Shown here piece after piece: positions 13,788 to 13,979 of a stretch of 13,979 nucleotides of DNA; within the stretch, counting starts at the first letter, position 1, and the number at the start of each line of letters is the position of its first letter. Below the pieces are notes generated by a model, which made no database searches, had not been told where the DNA came from, and saw nothing but the letters and a program-made list of their open reading frames with translations. The stretch comes from Sulfuricellaceae bacterium (GTDB lineage Bacteria > Pseudomonadota > Gammaproteobacteria > Burkholderiales > UBA9220): assembly GCA_019911985.1 (NCBI GenBank), contig JAIOJO010000506.1, positions 1 to 13,979 of the forward strand, in the 5' to 3' direction. A program made the position numbers and the translations under genes.

Positions 13788-13802
13788 AACGAAAGGTCTA
13801 TC

Positions 13803-13979
13803 GTGACATCAGCTCAAATACCGGCGGACGAACTGCTCAAGTTGAACGCCTATTGGCGCGCCTGCAACTATCTGGCGGCGGGGATGAACTTTCTGCAAGA
13901 TAATCCTTTGCTCAAGGAAGCGCTCAAACCCGAGCATGTGAAAAAGCGTTTGCTGGGACATTGGGGCTCCAGCCCCGGC
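13803..13979 (+). CDS. xfp: Phosphoketolase, N-terminal part (cut by window edge)
   Basis: The last 177 bases encode 59 residues of a phosphoketolase, the thiamine-diphosphate enzyme that splits xylulose 5-phosphate or fructose 6-phosphate with phosphate to give acetyl phosphate and an aldose phosphate. The family N-terminus is clear: LNAYWRACNYLAAGMNFLQD, then NPLLKEALKPEHVKKRLLGH, then WGSSPG. LLGHWG is a conserved block in the family's first domain. Full-length proteins are about 790-800 aa, so over 90 percent is missing here. GTG at 13803 is taken as start because AAAGG (13792-13796) lies 6 nt upstream. An in-frame ATG at 13782 would add seven residues but has no ribosome site and lies inside the inverted repeat. 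In methanotrophs this enzyme feeds acetyl phosphate from sugar phosphates; that link to this organism is inference. Confidence 0.9.
   Translation, partial: MTSAQIPADELLKLNAYWRACNYLAAGMNFLQDNPLLKEALKPEHVKKRLLGHWGSSPG

Overview
The window reads as a chromosomal segment of a GC-rich gammaproteobacterium. The evidence is rsuA, ettA, a wbuC-type cupin gene, and a tesA gene divergent from ybbA-ybbP, an arrangement also found in E. coli. The start of a phosphoketolase gene at the right edge, next to a PDC-sensor protein and a small SHOCT membrane protein, fits an aerobic methanotroph (Methylococcales-like). That lineage guess is inference; no rRNA or pmo gene is present to confirm it.

Layout from left to right. 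Bases 1-148 hold a long interrupted inverted repeat, then rsuA on the + strand. Bases 880-1980 look like an accessory patch: an AT-rich gene for a secreted protein of unknown function, then a decayed VapBC-type toxin-antitoxin pair in which the antitoxin is frameshifted and the PIN toxin is truncated. Next come ettA and the cupin gene on the - strand, probably co-transcribed. An apparently intact higB-higA pair follows on the + strand, with a palindromic operator candidate in front of it. It converges on an EamA/DMT transporter gene on the - strand. The transporter has a consensus-like sigma70 promoter and a leader of about 186 nt. That leader contains a possible leaderless 32-codon upstream ORF and a hairpin that covers the transporter's Shine-Dalgarno. 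A large exported protein of about 18 ankyrin repeats follows on the - strand, then tesA, also on the - strand.

The right part is all + strand. ybbA-ybbP form an ABC export module whose first start codon overlaps the tesA start codon head to head. A cytosolic-looking PDC/Cache sensor protein follows, behind a good sigma54 promoter candidate. Then come a small SHOCT-domain membrane protein and the first 59 codons of phosphoketolase.

Functionally the window is mixed: translation and ribosome genes (rsuA, ettA), envelope and periplasm genes (tesA-ybbAP, ankyrin protein, EamA, SHOCT protein), two toxin-antitoxin loci (one intact, one dead), one sensor, and the edge of a central carbon gene. The observations most worth following are the EamA leader, the sigma54-preceded sensor gene, and the overlapping tesA/ybbA starts. 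No tRNA, rRNA, CRISPR array, integrase or insertion sequence was seen.
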